64,000 bases of DNA from Cryobacterium luteum (GTDB taxonomy: Bacteria > Actinomycetota > Actinomycetes > Actinomycetales > Microbacteriaceae): assembly GCF_900110125.1 (NCBI RefSeq), contig NZ_FOCN01000003.1:62001-126000 (forward strand), given 5' to 3'. The translations under genes and the position numbers were made by a program. Shown in pieces: positions 34,301 through 42,360 of the stretch; the first letter of the stretch is position 1, and every line of letters begins with the position of its first letter. The notes under the pieces are model-generated. The model had not been told where the DNA came from. It did no database searches and saw only the letters and a program-made list of their open reading frames with translations.

Positions 34301-34891
34301 CTGCATCCTGCGGTCACCGCGCCGGTCTCACGTCTCTCCTATGGCGGTCTGTTGCGTGCTAACCCGGTCACCTCGACACGGTCGCTTGCTGGCGTCGCGC
34401 CAGGGGTGCACGCCGTTCCGGTCATACACACCGGCAACGCCGTCTCCTCACCCGAAGAGGCGCAGGCAGTGGTCGCCCTCGTGCGCGCCGCGCTGGACCG
34501 GCTGTGGACCGACCCGACCGCGGGGCGCCGCAACGACCCATTGGCTGCAGCGGATGTCATCGTCGTCACCCCTTACAACGCCCAGGTGGTCCTCGTGCGC
34601 CAGGCCTTAACCGATGCCGGGTATTCCGGCGTGCGGGTCGGCACGGTGGATAAGTTCCAGGGCCAGGAGGCGGCTGTCGCGATCGTCACGCTCGCGGCCA
34701 GCTCGGCCGATGACGTGCCGCGCGGCATGGCCTTCCTCATTCTGAAGAATCGGCTGAATGTAGCCATCTCGCGGGCTCAATGGGCCGCGTACCTGGTCTA
34801 TTCACCGGCGCTGACCGAATACCTGCCGGTGACGCCCGCTGGCGTCGCCGAACTCAGTGCGTTCATCGGCCTGATCGAGCCGGAAAACTAG
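31382..34891 (+). CDS. TM0106-type RecB-like nuclease fused to a superfamily 1 helicase
   Basis: The 1,169-residue protein combines three modules. Residues 1-250 are a Cas4/RecB-like nuclease with GDAHEHRVLERY, an Asp in GFADFIVR, a Lys in LQDTKLARH and the Gln-Tyr helix LLQLAAYAEQL. A Cys cluster (CGRCATC) closes it. Around residue 325 DIFFDFEGDPLY and later DYNRYD suggest a DEDD exonuclease fold. From about 790 comes a Upf1/Dna2-like helicase: GPPGTGKT, VVDEAGQ, LLGDPQQLPQV, VDKFQGQEA and NVAISRA. The ATG at 31382 has AGGAAAGG upstream. The role is probably DNA or RNA end processing in repair; the exact substrate is unknown. Its stop overlaps the convergent thioesterase stop. Confidence 0.87.
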   Translation: MFLLDDSVVTSASDLSAASVCEFAFLRRIDARLGRIDAVPDPVDALLERTSRLGDAHEHRVLERYRHAQSVAEIARPERMSRAAIETAADDTRLAFTEGAEVIFQATFFDPDFGEETANGHIAFVGFADFIVRQNDGAWLLQDTKLARHARVTALLQLAAYAEQLERIGVETAGTVELLLGDGSVSVHHLADIRPVYRKRKHRLVQIIAERLSDTAVVAWGDPRYTVCGRCATCELEVQQHRDPLLVAGLRLSQRARLAAGGIRSVDDLAASTGAIEGMADSTLAALRTQALLQLQAVAGTAPPVDLYNPGALVALPEPNPGDIFFDFEGDPLYSETYATETDATEPASTQWGLDYLFGLVDTDEEFRAFWAHTWADEKQALTDFLAYLADRRARHPGLHVYHYAAYERTHLLSLAARHGVGEEQVDQLLRENVLVDLYPLIRKTMRVGSRSYSIKKLEPLYMGTELRGGEVTNAADSITEYAAARDLHAHGDRSEAQRMLHSIADYNRYDCVSTLRLRDWLLALARGAGVRSADTQLVTDADTLEPSPVRDALLAVAVTAGHTPRSSDETAAAFAAAAIDYHRREQKSFWWGHYFRLEYPIDEWQDTRDVLIVERVDVDRDWFREGQQRVDRRHLWLRGRLAPGSSIKPGDQAGPYLLYEYPGPFKNPDTSEGSRTHRTVKVLEVADDGGILVEETLQNNVARYDHRPSAVAPAAPPRAMQQKPAIDEWAAAIVDAQPGWPNDPMVDILRRTPPRTRTGHLAAVPAAGTMIDAVIATLLDLDRSFLAIQGPPGTGKTYLGAHVITALVQQHGWKIGVVAQSHAVVENLLGAVVSAGLDPALVGKVAKTGADEAEVGYTMLPKDGQLLFALDHTATGFVIGGTAWDFSNPARVPRHSLDLLVVDEAGQFSLASTIAASVGTQNLLLLGDPQQLPQVSQGTHPEPIDQSALGWVAAGHDVLPAAQGYFLAESRRLHPAVTAPVSRLSYGGLLRANPVTSTRSLAGVAPGVHAVPVIHTGNAVSSPEEAQAVVALVRAALDRLWTDPTAGRRNDPLAAADVIVVTPYNAQVVLVRQALTDAGYSGVRVGTVDKFQGQEAAVAIVTLAASSADDVPRGMAFLILKNRLNVAISRAQWAAYLVYSPALTEYLPVTPAGVAELSAFIGLIEPEN

Positions 34892-35313
34892 CCTCGCGGC
34901 GGAAGGTCCTTAATGATGTTCGTGATGCGTATCGTCGAGCAGCGCCGCCCGGCGTCGTCCGTGACCACAATCTCGTGCGTGGTGAGCGTGCGGCCCAGGT
35001 GGATCGGCGTGCAAACTCCGGTGACGTAGCCGGTCGTCGCCGAGCGATTGTGCGAGGCGTTGATCTCGATACCGACGGCGAGCTTTCCCGGACCGGCGTG
35101 CAGGTTCGCGGCCATCGAGCCGAGCGACTCGCCGAGCACGACGTAAGCGCCACCGTGCATGAGCATGGCGGGCTGGGTGTTGCCGGCCACCGGCATCCGT
35201 GCCACGGCCCGGTCAATGGTGAACTCGGTGAACTCCAGCCCCATCTTGTCGGCCAGGTCTCCGCCGCCGCGCTGCTGAACCCAGGCGAGTGCGTCGTCAG
35301 TCGTATCGAACAT
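34888..35313 (-). CDS. PaaI-family hotdog thioesterase
   Basis: The 141-residue single hotdog domain has MLMHGGAYVVLGESLGS, the PaaI-type active-site helix (HGG followed by Glu/Ser), and INASHNRSATTGYVTGV in the next strand. It probably hydrolyses an aromatic or hydroxybenzoyl-type acyl-CoA; substrate cannot be told. The ATG at 35313 has AAAGG five bases upstream; a GTG two codons earlier overlaps that site and is less likely. It converges on the nuclease-helicase gene and diverges from polA across 53 bases. Confidence 0.85.
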   Translation of the reverse strand: MFDTTDDALAWVQQRGGGDLADKMGLEFTEFTIDRAVARMPVAGNTQPAMLMHGGAYVVLGESLGSMAANLHAGPGKLAVGIEINASHNRSATTGYVTGVCTPIHLGRTLTTHEIVVTDDAGRRCSTIRITNIIKDLPPRG

Positions 35314-35334
35314 GATCACCTTTGGTCGGGGGAG

Positions 35335-35344
35335 CCCACGTGGG
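35335..35344. promoter_or_regulatory. CCCACGTGGG palindrome in the thioesterase-polA divergent spacer
   Basis: A perfect 10-base palindrome with an E-box-like CACGTG core sits in the 53-base divergent spacer. It is a plausible operator for one or both genes. No regulator is identified. Confidence 0.3.
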
Positions 35345-35354
35345 AAGACACTTG

Positions 35355-35360
35355 TAGGCT
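35355..35360 (+). promoter_or_regulatory. Putative -10 element of polA (leaderless)
   Basis: TAGGCT lies six bases before the GTG at 35367. The intervening GGGGGA could also act as a ribosome site but is too close to the start. Confidence 0.45.
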
Positions 35361-35366
35361 GGGGGA

Positions 35367-38039
35367 GTGTTGGACTCCGAAAAGCCTACCCTGATGATCA
35401 TCGACGGCCATTCCCTGGCATTCCGGGCGTTCTTCGCCCTGCCAGTGGACAGCTTCCAGACCCACGCCGGGCAGCATACGAACGCCATCCACGGATTTCT
35501 GTCGATGCTGCTCAGCCTGCTGCGCAACGAGAAGCCGACGCACCTCGCGGTTGCATTCGACATCTCCCGTGCCTCCTTTCGCACCAGGGAATACCCCGAG
35601 TACAAGGGCACCCGCAATGCGACGCCGCCGGAGTTTCTCGGCCAGATTCCGCTGCTTCAGGAAGCCCTCGCCGCGATGAACATCACGACCATCACCAAGG
35701 AAGACTACGAGGCCGACGATATTCTCGCGACGCTGTCGGTCGAAGGGACAGCGGCCGGCTACAACGTGCTCGTCGTCTCCGGCGACCGGGACGCCATCCA
35801 GTTGGTCAACGAGACCGTCACCCTGCTGTACCCCGCGAGCCAGGGCGTGTCAGCCCTCACCCGCTACGATCCGGCCCGGGTGCGTGAACGCTACGGCATC
35901 GAGCCCGAGCAGTATCCCGATGTCGCCGCTCTCGTCGGCGAAACCAGCGACAACCTGATCGGCATCAGCAAGGTCGGCGAGAAAACCGCGGTCAAGTGGC
36001 TTGGCTTGTACGGCAGCCTCGACGGAATCCTGGAACACGCTGAGGAGATCAAGGGCGTCGTGGGCAACAACCTGCGCGAGCAAAAAGAGAACGCGATTCG
36101 CAACCGCCGTCTCAACCGCCTGGTCACCAACCTGGAGTTGCCGCTGGCCGTGGCCGCCCTCGAACGCGGCGCCATGGACACCGACGCCGTGCGCGACATC
36201 TTCACCCGCCTCGAGTTCAAGACCCTGCTCGACCGGGTGCTCAAACTCGCCGGTGAGGACCCGGCGGTTGAAGCGGCCGTCGCCGTCATCGATGAGGTGC
36301 CCGCCGTTCAAGCCCCCGTCGCGCAGGATCTGCTCGACGAAGAATTGCAGTCCTGGCTTGACCGGGCCACAGCCGCCCGCCCGGCCGGACTCGGCCTGAC
36401 CGTCGAGGTACAGGACGGCAAAGCGATCGGTTTCGGACTAGCCAGTCCGACCGAGACCATCAACCTGCCCTGGCAGGCCGATCGCAAGGACTACGCCCCG
36501 CTCGAAGCGTGGCTCGCCAGCGACGCCCCGAAGATCATGAACGACGCCAAACACCAGGTGAAAGCGCTGCGCCGCAGCGGACTGCCCTTCGCCGGTCTGG
36601 CCTTCGACACCTTGGTGGGGGCCTGGCTTATCCGCCCCGGTGGCCCGGACAAGACCCTGGCCGACCTGGTCTCGCGCTATCTCGACGAAACGCTGCCGAT
36701 CGCCGACCCCAACCAGCTCGTACCCGACGAGACCCAGCAGGCCGGCTCCCCTGCCCAGGCCTGGTACACGATGCGGGTGTTCGCTGCTGTTGAACAGGCG
36801 CTCGACCCCGGCTCGCTCAAGCTGCTGCTGGAGATCGAGCTGCCAACCCTGCTGGCCCTCGCCGACATGGAACTCGCCGGAGTCAGTGTGTCGCACGAGC
36901 AACTCGCCGAGCTGTCCGCTGAGCTGGGGGCCAGTACGGCGAGCCTCGCCGCGGCGGCCTACGCCGAGATCGGCCGTGAGGTCAACCTTGGGTCGCCCAA
37001 GCAGCTGCAGGACGTCCTGTTCGAGCAGCTGGAGATGCCGAAGACCCGGGCCAACAAGACCGGATTTTCAACGGATGCCGGCGCCCTTGCCGACCTGCAG
37101 GCCAGCAACCCGCATCCGTTCCTCGATCTGCTGCTCAAGCATCGCGACGCCACCAAGCTGCGCCAGATCGTAGAAACGCTCGACAAGGCGATCGACACGA
37201 CCGGCCGCATCCACACCACCTACGTGCAGATCGGCACCACCACCGGCCGCATTTCGTCGAACGACCCGAACCTGCAGAACATCCCGGTGCGCACCGAGGA
37301 GGGCCGGCGCATCCGCGCCGCGTTCCAGGCCGGCGCCGACAGCGAGAGCCTGCTCACCGCCGATTACTCGCAGATCGAGATGCGCATCATGGCGCACCTC
37401 TCCGAGGACGCCGGGCTGATCGACGCCTTCAACGCCGGGGAGGACCTGCACCGTTTCGTCGGTTCGCGCATCTTCGGTGTCGACCCCGCCGATGTTTCCG
37501 GTGAGATGCGCAGCAAGGTGAAGGCCATGAGCTACGGGCTCGCCTACGGCCTCAGCGCCTTCGGGCTGTCCAAGCAGTTGCGCATCGACACCAAAGAGGC
37601 CAAGCAGCTCATGACCGACTACTTCGAGCGGTTCGGCGCGGTGCGTGACTACCTGCGCAACGTCGTCGAGCAGGCCAAGGTCGACGGTTACACCGAGACC
37701 ATCTACGGTCGGCGCCGTCCCTTTCCCGACCTGGCCAGCCCGAAACGCGTGCTGCGCGACAATGCCGAGCGGGCCGCCCTCAACGCGCCCATCCAGGGGT
37801 CGGCCGCCGACATCATGAAGATCGCCATGAATGGAATTGCCGCCGACCTGACGGACGCCTCGATGGAGTCCCGCATGCTGCTGCAGGTGCACGACGAATT
37901 GATCTTCGATGTTGCCCCGGGGGAATGGGAGGCTCTGCGCCTCGTCGTCACCCACAACATGGAGTCCGCTGCCGACCTGCTCGTCCCGCTGACCGTTCAG
38001 GTGGGGCGCGGCGCCAACTGGGACGAAGCCGCGCACTGA
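35367..38039 (+). CDS. polA: DNA polymerase I
   Basis: The 890-residue protein begins with a 5'-nuclease domain (IIDGHSLAFRAFFAL, EADDILATL, SGDRDAIQLV, GETSDNLIGI). The middle domain has the 3'-5' exonuclease fold but lacks the DxE motif: the first strand reads LTVEVQDG. The family A polymerase domain has SSNDPNLQNIPVRTEEGRRIR, ADYSQIEMRIMAHLS, the O-helix region VKAMSYGLAYGLSAFGLS and the catalytic QVHDELIFD. It works in repair and Okazaki fragment processing. Loss of proofreading is common in actinobacterial PolA. GTG start. Confidence 0.97.
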   Translation: MLDSEKPTLMIIDGHSLAFRAFFALPVDSFQTHAGQHTNAIHGFLSMLLSLLRNEKPTHLAVAFDISRASFRTREYPEYKGTRNATPPEFLGQIPLLQEALAAMNITTITKEDYEADDILATLSVEGTAAGYNVLVVSGDRDAIQLVNETVTLLYPASQGVSALTRYDPARVRERYGIEPEQYPDVAALVGETSDNLIGISKVGEKTAVKWLGLYGSLDGILEHAEEIKGVVGNNLREQKENAIRNRRLNRLVTNLELPLAVAALERGAMDTDAVRDIFTRLEFKTLLDRVLKLAGEDPAVEAAVAVIDEVPAVQAPVAQDLLDEELQSWLDRATAARPAGLGLTVEVQDGKAIGFGLASPTETINLPWQADRKDYAPLEAWLASDAPKIMNDAKHQVKALRRSGLPFAGLAFDTLVGAWLIRPGGPDKTLADLVSRYLDETLPIADPNQLVPDETQQAGSPAQAWYTMRVFAAVEQALDPGSLKLLLEIELPTLLALADMELAGVSVSHEQLAELSAELGASTASLAAAAYAEIGREVNLGSPKQLQDVLFEQLEMPKTRANKTGFSTDAGALADLQASNPHPFLDLLLKHRDATKLRQIVETLDKAIDTTGRIHTTYVQIGTTTGRISSNDPNLQNIPVRTEEGRRIRAAFQAGADSESLLTADYSQIEMRIMAHLSEDAGLIDAFNAGEDLHRFVGSRIFGVDPADVSGEMRSKVKAMSYGLAYGLSAFGLSKQLRIDTKEAKQLMTDYFERFGAVRDYLRNVVEQAKVDGYTETIYGRRRPFPDLASPKRVLRDNAERAALNAPIQGSAADIMKIAMNGIAADLTDASMESRMLLQVHDELIFDVAPGEWEALRLVVTHNMESAADLLVPLTVQVGRGANWDEAAH

Positions 38040-38051
38040 TTGACGAGGGTC

Positions 38052-38610
38052 CTAGTGCGGCTGTCCGAGTGGACCCGTCCCCGATCCATCCGAAACCGTT
38101 TCCATACGGACCAACTCTGCCCGCCCTGCTCCACCGGAGACATCAAGTGTGAGCACCGGCCCGACATCGCGTGCATACAACTTGTACTCCAACACCTCAG
38201 GATCGATCGTGATGGTGTCTTTAGTGAGGAGAACTGAGTCAAAGTGGCCCAGTGGGACGTCCACCATCTCAGCAATGCTGAGGATCTCGCCGTTGTCCTC
38301 GGCTTCTCCCTGGTAGTACTCCTGTCGATATTTCATGCCAGGTGCCGGATCGGCGGGAATGGCGATCCCGGGCAGGGCACCATTAACTCCGGCCTCGAAC
38401 GAGCCGCTTGTGGAGACGATCGCACCGTTCTCGAATTCCGCAGTATCTTCGCCGAGGTACCAGATCGCTCCTTGTCCGTCCTGCGCATACCAGTCAAACG
38501 TGTCCTCGATAATACTGTCGCCCCGAAAAACGGTGTCGCGTACGACGCGCGCGGTGATTCCGTTGGCGACCTCCTTTGTGTCGGTTGTCACTGTCACGAC
38601 AGCAGTCAGC
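38052..38610 (-). pseudogene. 5'-truncated secreted or lipoprotein-like gene
   Basis: The - strand encodes a continuous segment from VVTVTTDTKEVANGITARVV through DTFDWYAQDGQGAIWYLGED, GSFEAGVNGALPGIAIPADP, EYYQGEAEDNGE, to a C terminus at TAG 38054-38052. The pattern resembles a family of exported proteins of unknown function. The expected N-terminal signal peptide is missing. Upstream of about 38610 the same frame runs into sequence that is the complement of a histidine kinase, so the gene has lost its start. Family identity is from memory of the conserved pattern and is moderate. Confidence 0.65.
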
Positions 38611-38612
38611 TC

Positions 38613-38946
38613 GTCCGACAACGCCGCACAGCACGGTGGCAGAACCGTGACGATCACGCTCTGCGAGTATGCCGGTGAGGCCGTGTTAGCTGTGGCGGAT
38701 GATGGCCAGGGCATCCCGGCCCATTTGCGGGAGCGGGTTTTTGAACGCTTTGCGCGGGTTGACGAGGCAAGGTCCTCGTCAAACGGCATCAGTAACGGCA
38801 GTGGACTGGGGCTCGCAATAGCCAGGGAGCTCATCGCCGGCCATGGCGGAACGATCGCGATCGACCCAGGCCAGGCTGCGGGCATCCGTTTCGTGGTTCG
38901 ACTTCCTCTTTCTCGGGGGGCGACACGCCCGGGCCCGGTGTTCTAG
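38613..38946 (+). pseudogene. 3' fragment of a sensor histidine kinase (HATPase domain only)
   Basis: The + strand encodes only the ATP-binding domain: the N box in SDNAAQHGG, the G1 box VADDGQGIP, the F box RVFERFARVD, the G2 box GSGLGLAIARELIAGHGG, and the end FVVRLPLS. Everything upstream (sensor, membrane and dimerisation domains with the His) is absent. The preceding sequence is the complement of the truncated exported-protein gene. The stop codon overlaps the TAGGCT element of the next gene. Confidence 0.8.
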
Positions 38947-38949
38947 GCT
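38944..38949 (+). promoter_or_regulatory. Putative -10 element of the DUF885 gene (leaderless)
   Basis: TAGGCT, overlapping the stop of the kinase fragment, is six bases before the ATG at 38956. Confidence 0.45.
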
Positions 38950-38955
38950 CATGAC

Positions 38956-40632
38956 ATGACAAACGACTTCCAGCGCACTCCGACGGCTATCGATCAGATC
39001 GCTGAGAAGTGGGTGGACACCCTCGTCGACCTCGACCCCACCGTCGGCACCTACATCGGGCGCACCGAGGGTGACGGACGGTATGGGGACTATTCACCGG
39101 CCGGGCACGAACGATTCGTCGACGAGGCGAAGAAGACGATCGCCCAACTGGATGCTGCCCACCCGGTCGACGGCGTCGACGAGGTCACGCAGACCGACCT
39201 GCGAAGTGAGTTGTCGCTGAGTGTGGAAAGTTCTGAGGCGCAGTTGCAGCTGCGCGACCTCAACGTCATCGCCTCGCCAGCTCAGGAGATTCGTGAGATC
39301 TTCGACCTCATGCCCACCAAAACCGTTGACGACTGGGCCAACATCGCGTCGCGTCTGGGGAATCTTCCCGCCGCCGTCGATGGATACATCGAGACGCTTC
39401 GCCTCGGCATCGAACGCGGCGTGACGCCGGCGCGCCGCCAGGTGCGTGAGGTGCTGGTTCAGGCTCAGCGCCACGCCGCCAACGACGGATTTTTCGCTGA
39501 ATTCGCCGCCAACGCCGCGCTCGAGGACGGCACTCTCCCCGCCTCCCTGGCTAAAGACCTCGGACGTGGTGCCCGCCGCTCGGCGACCGCCTACGACAAA
39601 CTGGCAGCATTCTTCAGCACCGAGCTCGAGGGCAAAGCCACCGAAGACGACGCGATCGGCCGTGACCTGTATACCCTCGTCTCGCGCCGCTTTCTTGGCG
39701 CCACGATCGACCTCGACGAGACCTACGAGTGGGGAATCGAAGAGCTCGCCCGCATGGTGGACGAGCAGGAGAAGGTCGCCGACCAGATCAAACCCGGCGC
39801 GAGCGTGCTCGAAGCCATCGCCTACCTCGACACCGACCCGAGCCGCAAGCTGCACGGCACCCAGGCACTGCAGGAGTGGATGCAGAAGACCAGCGACAAG
39901 GCTGTGGCCGATCTGGCCGAAACCCAGTTCGACATTCCCGATGACATCAAGACCATCGAGTGCATGATCGCTCCCACCCAGGAAGGCGGCATCTACTACA
40001 CCGGACCGACCGACGACTTTTCCCGGCCGGGCCGCATGTGGTGGTCCGTTCCGGTCGGGGTGACCGAATTCGACACCTGGCGCGAACTCACCACCGTTTA
40101 CCACGAGGGCGTGCCCGGCCACCACCTGCAGATCGGTCAGGCTGTCTACAACCGGGCCAAACTCAACACCTGGCGTCGCCAGTTGGCCGGCACCTCCGGC
40201 CACGCCGAGGGCTGGGCGCTTTACGCTGAACGATTGATGGAACAGCTCGGCTACCTCGACGACCCGGCGGACCGTCTGGGTATGCTCGACGGGCAGCGGA
40301 TGCGCGCCGCTCGAGTCGTCCTCGACATCGGCGTGCACCTCGGCAAGACGCTGCCGGACGGTTCAGGTCCGTGGACCGCGGACCATGCTTTCGAATTCCT
40401 CGGCCAGAACGTCAATATGAACGAGAGCTTCGTGAAGTTCGAGGTCAACCGCTACTTGGGCTGGCCAGGCCAGGCTCCGTCGTACAAGGTGGGGCAGCGC
40501 ATCTGGGAGCAACTCCGCGACGCTGCGAAGCAGCGACAGGGTGCGGCCTTCTCGATCAAGGAATTCCACCGCTCGGCTCTCGACCTGGGTGGCGTGGGGC
40601 TCGACACGTTGCGGGCGGCGCTGCTGAAGTAG
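38956..40632 (+). CDS. DUF885 family putative zinc metallopeptidase
   Basis: The 558-residue, mostly alpha-helical protein has the DUF885 hallmark VYHEGVPGHHLQIG, an HExxxGHH metal-site variant, and GTSGHAEGWALYAERLM about 30 residues later, which supplies further ligands. FLGQNVNMNESFVKFEVNRYLGWPGQA and YKVGQ are typical of the C-terminal part. No signal peptide is seen, so it is probably cytosolic. Family members are treated as dipeptidase-like hydrolases, but the substrate here is unknown. Confidence 0.85.
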   Translation: MTNDFQRTPTAIDQIAEKWVDTLVDLDPTVGTYIGRTEGDGRYGDYSPAGHERFVDEAKKTIAQLDAAHPVDGVDEVTQTDLRSELSLSVESSEAQLQLRDLNVIASPAQEIREIFDLMPTKTVDDWANIASRLGNLPAAVDGYIETLRLGIERGVTPARRQVREVLVQAQRHAANDGFFAEFAANAALEDGTLPASLAKDLGRGARRSATAYDKLAAFFSTELEGKATEDDAIGRDLYTLVSRRFLGATIDLDETYEWGIEELARMVDEQEKVADQIKPGASVLEAIAYLDTDPSRKLHGTQALQEWMQKTSDKAVADLAETQFDIPDDIKTIECMIAPTQEGGIYYTGPTDDFSRPGRMWWSVPVGVTEFDTWRELTTVYHEGVPGHHLQIGQAVYNRAKLNTWRRQLAGTSGHAEGWALYAERLMEQLGYLDDPADRLGMLDGQRMRAARVVLDIGVHLGKTLPDGSGPWTADHAFEFLGQNVNMNESFVKFEVNRYLGWPGQAPSYKVGQRIWEQLRDAAKQRQGAAFSIKEFHRSALDLGGVGLDTLRAALLK

Positions 40633-40687
40633 GCATCCCCCTGGTGCGGTCACGCTTCGGCCCGCCGGACTGCGTGTGCTGGTGAAG

Positions 40688-40717
40688 TTGCCCGTGAGGG
40701 AGTCTGGTAGCTAGGAT
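40688..40717 (+). promoter_or_regulatory. Putative rpsA promoter
   Basis: TTGCCC (40688-40693) and TAGGAT (40712-40717) are spaced 18 bases apart in the 217-base gap before rpsA. This predicts a leader of about 125 bases, in contrast to the leaderless genes nearby. Confidence 0.45.
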
Positions 40718-40849
40718 AGAGTGTCACATTTGTGGCGCCTATCCGCTGCCATGCGCGGAGCGTTCCACGGTCTATACCGCGGAACATGCATAAATCTGAA
40801 CGACTTTTCGCGTATGGCCCGACTATGTCCATCCTGGAGCAACTACTAC

Positions 40850-42304
40850 ATGACAATCGCAACGACCGAACGGGCACCCAAGCAGGTCGCCATCAACGAC
40901 ATTGGATCTGCTGAAGACTTTCTTGCCGCGGTCGAAAAGACTCTGAAATTCTTCAACGACGGAGACCTCATCGAGGGCACCGTTGTGAAGATCGACCGCG
41001 ACGAGGTTCTCCTCGACGTTGGGTACAAGACCGAGGGTGTCATTCCCTCCCGCGAACTTTCCATCAAGCACGACGTTGACCCCTCCGAGGTTGTCAAGGT
41101 CGGCGACCTGGTCGAGGCCCTCGTTCTTCAGAAAGAAGACAAAGAAGGCCGCCTCATCCTTTCCAAGAAGCGCGCTCAGTACGAGCGGGCATGGGGCGAC
41201 GTTGAGAAGATCAAGGAGTCCGACGGTGTTGTCACCGGTTCGGTCATCGAGGTCGTCAAGGGTGGACTCATCGTCGACATCGGCCTGCGCGGCTTCCTGC
41301 CGGCCTCGCTCATCGAGCTTCGCCGCGTTCGCGACCTGACCCCGTACCTGGGCCAGGAAATCGAAGCGAAGATCCTCGAGCTCGACAAGAACCGCAACAA
41401 CGTCGTACTGTCGCGTCGCGCCCTGCTCGAGCAGACGCAGAGCGAAAGCCGCACCACGTTCCTCAACAACCTCCAGAAGGGACAGGTCCGCAAGGGCGTC
41501 GTCTCTTCGATCGTCAACTTCGGTGCGTTCGTCGACCTCGGCGGCGTCGATGGTCTGGTGCACGTTTCCGAGCTCAGCTGGAAGCACATTGAGCACGCCA
41601 GCGAGGTTGTTGAAGTTGGCCAGGAAGTCACCGTCGAGATCCTCGAAGTTGACCTCGACCGCGAGCGTGTCTCGCTGTCTCTCAAGGCCACCCAAGAGGA
41701 CCCGTGGCAGGTCTTCGCCCGCACCCACGCCATCGGCCAGGTTGCACCGGGTAAGGTCACCAAGCTCGTTCCGTTCGGCGCGTTCGTTCGCGTTGCCGAG
41801 GGCATCGAGGGCCTTGTGCACATCAGCGAGCTCTCCGGCAAGCACGTCGAGCTCGCCGAGCAGGTTGTCTCGGTCGGCGACGAGGTGTTCGTCAAGGTCA
41901 TCGACATCGACCTCGAGCGTCGCCGCATCTCGCTCAGCCTCAAGCAGGCCAACGATGGCGTCGACCCCGACGGCACCGAGTTCGACCCGGCGCTCTACGG
42001 AATGCTCACCGAGTACGACGACAAGGGCCAGTACAAGTACCCCGAAGGCTTCGACTCCGAGACCAACGAGTGGCGCGAAGGCTTTGACGAGCAGCGCGAA
42101 AAGTGGGAGCAGGACTACGCTGCAGCCCAAGCCCGTTGGGAAGCTCACAAGAAGCAGGTTTCGACCGCGAACGACGAGATCGCTGCCCCCAGCGACGTCG
42201 CACCGGCCGGCTCCGCCTTCTCGAGCGAGTCGGCTGGCGCCGGCACGCTCGCCGACGACGAAGCACTCGCGGCCCTCCGCGAGAAGCTCTCCGGCGGCAA
42301 CTAG
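40850..42304 (+). CDS. rpsA: 30S ribosomal protein S1
   Basis: The 484-residue protein has four S1 RNA-binding repeats. They open with GDLIEGTVVKIDRDEVLLDVGYKTEG, then SDGVVTGSVIEVVKGGLIVDIG, GQVRKGVVSSIVNFGAFVDLG and VAPGKVTKLVPFGAFVRV, as in other actinobacterial S1 proteins. The C-terminal tail is acidic and low in complexity. The ATG at 40850 has GGAG ten bases upstream and gives the usual N terminus; an earlier in-frame start has no homology. It promotes mRNA binding to the ribosome. Confidence 0.96.
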   Translation: MTIATTERAPKQVAINDIGSAEDFLAAVEKTLKFFNDGDLIEGTVVKIDRDEVLLDVGYKTEGVIPSRELSIKHDVDPSEVVKVGDLVEALVLQKEDKEGRLILSKKRAQYERAWGDVEKIKESDGVVTGSVIEVVKGGLIVDIGLRGFLPASLIELRRVRDLTPYLGQEIEAKILELDKNRNNVVLSRRALLEQTQSESRTTFLNNLQKGQVRKGVVSSIVNFGAFVDLGGVDGLVHVSELSWKHIEHASEVVEVGQEVTVEILEVDLDRERVSLSLKATQEDPWQVFARTHAIGQVAPGKVTKLVPFGAFVRVAEGIEGLVHISELSGKHVELAEQVVSVGDEVFVKVIDIDLERRRISLSLKQANDGVDPDGTEFDPALYGMLTEYDDKGQYKYPEGFDSETNEWREGFDEQREKWEQDYAAAQARWEAHKKQVSTANDEIAAPSDVAPAGSAFSSESAGAGTLADDEALAALREKLSGGN

Positions 42305-42327
42305 CAGTACAGCACGACACTGAATCA

Positions 42328-42360
42328 ACGGGTCGCAACCTTCGGGGTGCGGCCCGTTTT
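42328..42360 (+). terminator. Terminator of rpsA
   Basis: ACGGGTCGCA pairs with TGCGGCCCGT (one G-U pair) around a short loop containing TTCG. It is followed by TTTTG, 23 bases after the rpsA stop. Confidence 0.75.

Noticed and set aside
38052-38885. A single 277-residue - strand protein spanning the polA downstream region
   Set aside because: Its first third is the complement of a histidine kinase ATPase domain; only the remainder has its own protein-like pattern.
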